From assembly GCF_005938125.1 (NCBI RefSeq), contig NZ_VCQN01000007.1, positions 29,217 through 93,216 on the forward strand: DNA of 64,000 nucleotides. The letters run 5' to 3'. Below are positions 62,827 through 64,000 of this stretch, in pieces (position 1 is the first letter of the stretch; the number at the start of each line of letters is the position of its first letter). The notes beneath the pieces were generated by a model, which worked only from the letters and a program-made list of their open reading frames with translations, ran no database searches and was not told the origin of the DNA. The position numbers and the translations under genes are program-made. This DNA is from Bacillus sp. BHET2. Its GTDB lineage: Bacteria > Bacillota > Bacilli > Bacillales > Bacillaceae_B.

Positions 62827-63693
62827 ATGGAAGATATTTTACGACCGATATACCAAGAGCGTACAAGTCACCCCAATACTTTAGGAGCGCTTCTAATAGA
62901 ACAAAGCAAGAAATCAAGTCCGTTGACCGATACCTTTGATATCGTCCTTTTTCTGGTAGTGAAAGAAAGCGACGAGCCGGTCTTCATCAAGCATTATTCC
63001 TATAAAGAACAAAAGGCAGCCTTGCATGTCGTAACCGAAGCCAAACTGAACGAGTGGATCTTACTTGGGTCCAACCGCAAAGTAATTGATTGGCTGTTAA
63101 ACGGCAAAGTCCTTTTCGATCGCAACGAATATATTCATAATCTGAAAACAGAGCTACGAGACTTTCCTTTCTATGGAAGAAAGATAAAGATGGGGATGGA
63201 ATTCGCCAAGTTGATCCGCCGTTACCTGGACGGCAAAGAATTCTTTGAAAGTAAGCATTATTTAGATGCCTACAATCATATCGTTCATTCATTGCATCAT
63301 TTAGCTAGACTGGCAGTAATCGAAAACGGATTCCATCCCGAAGTGACCGTATGGAATCAGGTTAAACAAATAGAGCCAGAGATTTATAAGTTATATGAAG
63401 AACTTGTTACAAGTGATGAAGAAATCGATAAACGACTCGAACTGCTATTTCTGGCAAGTGAGTTTCTTATTCACTCACGAACAAAGGTATCTACCGAGCA
63501 TCTATTAAACATCCTTGATCAAAAAGAACACTGGACATTCCAAGATCTACTCAATCATTCAGAAGCAAAACATTATTCCGTGGATTTAAGTATGCTTATC
63601 GAATATTTAACTGATAAGGGCTTCGTTGAAATCGTAGATGTGGAGACAAAGGGGCAGGGGATCTACCACCGCTATTATCGCGTTGCGAAATAA
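62827..63693 (+). CDS. ygxA: YgxA nucleotidyltransferase-like protein
   Basis: 288 residues. MEDILRPIYQERTSHPNTLGALLIE start, FDIVLFLVVKESDEP, a helical middle part with HYLDAYNHIVHSLHHLARLAVIENG and a C-terminal winged-helix-like end. Matches YgxA, the gene before an rRNA operon in B. subtilis. The fold is predicted nucleotidyltransferase-like; activity not shown. ATG 62827 follows GTGGAGGAG; the earlier ATG 62803 lacks a ribosome binding site. Confidence 0.9.
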   Translation: MEDILRPIYQERTSHPNTLGALLIEQSKKSSPLTDTFDIVLFLVVKESDEPVFIKHYSYKEQKAALHVVTEAKLNEWILLGSNRKVIDWLLNGKVLFDRNEYIHNLKTELRDFPFYGRKIKMGMEFAKLIRRYLDGKEFFESKHYLDAYNHIVHSLHHLARLAVIENGFHPEVTVWNQVKQIEPEIYKLYEELVTSDEEIDKRLELLFLASEFLIHSRTKVSTEHLLNILDQKEHWTFQDLLNHSEAKHYSVDLSMLIEYLTDKGFVEIVDVETKGQGIYHRYYRVAK

Positions 63694-63717
63694 TTATAGT
63701 AAAATATTATTTTTTCG

Positions 63718-63746
63718 TTGACTTCATACTTGAAGCTTGATATATT
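63718..63746 (+). promoter_or_regulatory. rRNA promoter P1
   Basis: TTGACT and TATATT separated by 17 bases, 208 bases upstream of the 16S start. Confidence 0.8.
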
Positions 63747-63814
63747 AGTCAATGTCGCTGCTGAACGACGACAACGAGCGGTCAGTGGCGACTTAAAAAA
63801 GACTTAAAAAGTTG

Positions 63815-63843
63815 TTGACATTAAGGTCTCATCTTGATAAGAT
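63815..63843 (+). promoter_or_regulatory. rRNA promoter P2
   Basis: Consensus TTGACA and TAAGAT with a 17-base spacer, 97 bases after P1. A leader with ACCTTGAAAACTGAAC (boxA-like, around 63879) follows, as in Bacillus rrn operons. Confidence 0.88.
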
Positions 63844-63953
63844 AAAAAAGTCGCTTAAACGAAGCACTTACACATTGAACCTTGAAAACTGAACAAAACA
63901 AGACAATACGTCAACGTAAATTCTAGATTTATTTTTAAAGAGCTATTCAAACT

Positions 63954-64000
63954 TTTATCGGAGAGTTTGATCCTGGCTCAGGACGAACGCTGGCGGCGTG
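63954..64000 (+). rRNA. 16S ribosomal RNA, 5' end (truncated by window)
   Basis: TTTATCGGAGAGTTTGATCC and the following CTGGCTCAGGACGAACGC is the standard 16S start of Bacillus; only 47 bases are inside the window. Confidence 0.97.

Overview
The window is chromosomal DNA from a spore-forming, moderately low-GC Bacillaceae bacterium (Bacillus sensu lato, possibly Rossellomorea or a near relative; the genus cannot be fixed from the sequence alone). Evidence for this is the set of small acid-soluble spore protein genes (sspE, sspK), Bacillus-type ribosome binding sites, CtsR, Fur, PerR, Rex and SigB-type sites, and gene order. From about 34 to 64 kb the order yfhD-yfhE-yfhF-recX-yfhH-sspK-yfhJ-yfhP-mutY-yfhS-fabL-sspE-ygaB-ygaC-ygaD-(app)-ygaE-gsaB-bcp-perR-ygzB-ygxA-16S rRNA follows, from memory, the Bacillus subtilis region upstream of an rRNA operon. 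No phage, plasmid, transposase or CRISPR array is visible.

0-9 kb: the end of a 2-hydroxyacid (glycolate/lactate type) FAD oxidase gene overlapping a BASS-family carrier; a four-gene siderophore ABC transporter operon on the minus strand; and a divergent ferredoxin-NADP reductase-like gene. The two iron units share an intergenic region with two Fur boxes. DUF421 and TerC membrane proteins follow. 9-17.9 kb is a patchwork of single genes: a glyoxalase-like protein, a Gly/His-rich protein, a two-TM K+ channel, an ASCH protein, an EamA transporter, ferritin, a DUF3189 protein, an unlisted 47-aa protein, azoreductase, a UMF1-type MFS transporter and a nucleotide pyrophosphatase-like enzyme. 18-22.4 kb has a bactofilin gene with its YhbD-type regulator, divergent from a GntR/YtrA-type ABC transporter operon; each side has its own palindromic operators. 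22.6-27.5 kb carries stress genes: a large-subunit catalase with a SigB-type promoter and clpE with two CtsR boxes. 27.6-34 kb has a dispersed structured repeat, small membrane proteins, a Cof-type phosphatase, an alkyltransferase-like protein, a UbiB-type kinase, a nucleotidyltransferase and a DoxX gene preceded by two Rex boxes.

34-64 kb is the conserved yfh-yga block, with lineage-specific insertions: a 137-aa membrane protein, a NERD protein and an SDR between recX and yfhH; an appDFABC oligopeptide transporter operon between ygaD and ygaE; ABC-2 transporter and K+ channel genes between gsaB and bcp; and a dehydrogenase plus cobalamin adenosyltransferase before perR. The window ends 47 bases into a 16S rRNA gene driven by tandem promoters.

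Most of the window is ordinary core genome. The parts that deserve a second look are non-coding: strictly periodic 20- and 21-bp tandem arrays (two of the 20-bp arrays, in the same orientation, bracket the NERD gene), a family of GAGGGACGGACCTC inverted repeats at gene ends, two kinds of larger structured repeats (one inside the app operon), and hairpins that bury the ribosome binding sites of bcp and partly of sspE. Several small genes too short for routine calling were found by reading. I did not find a convincing new multi-gene system.
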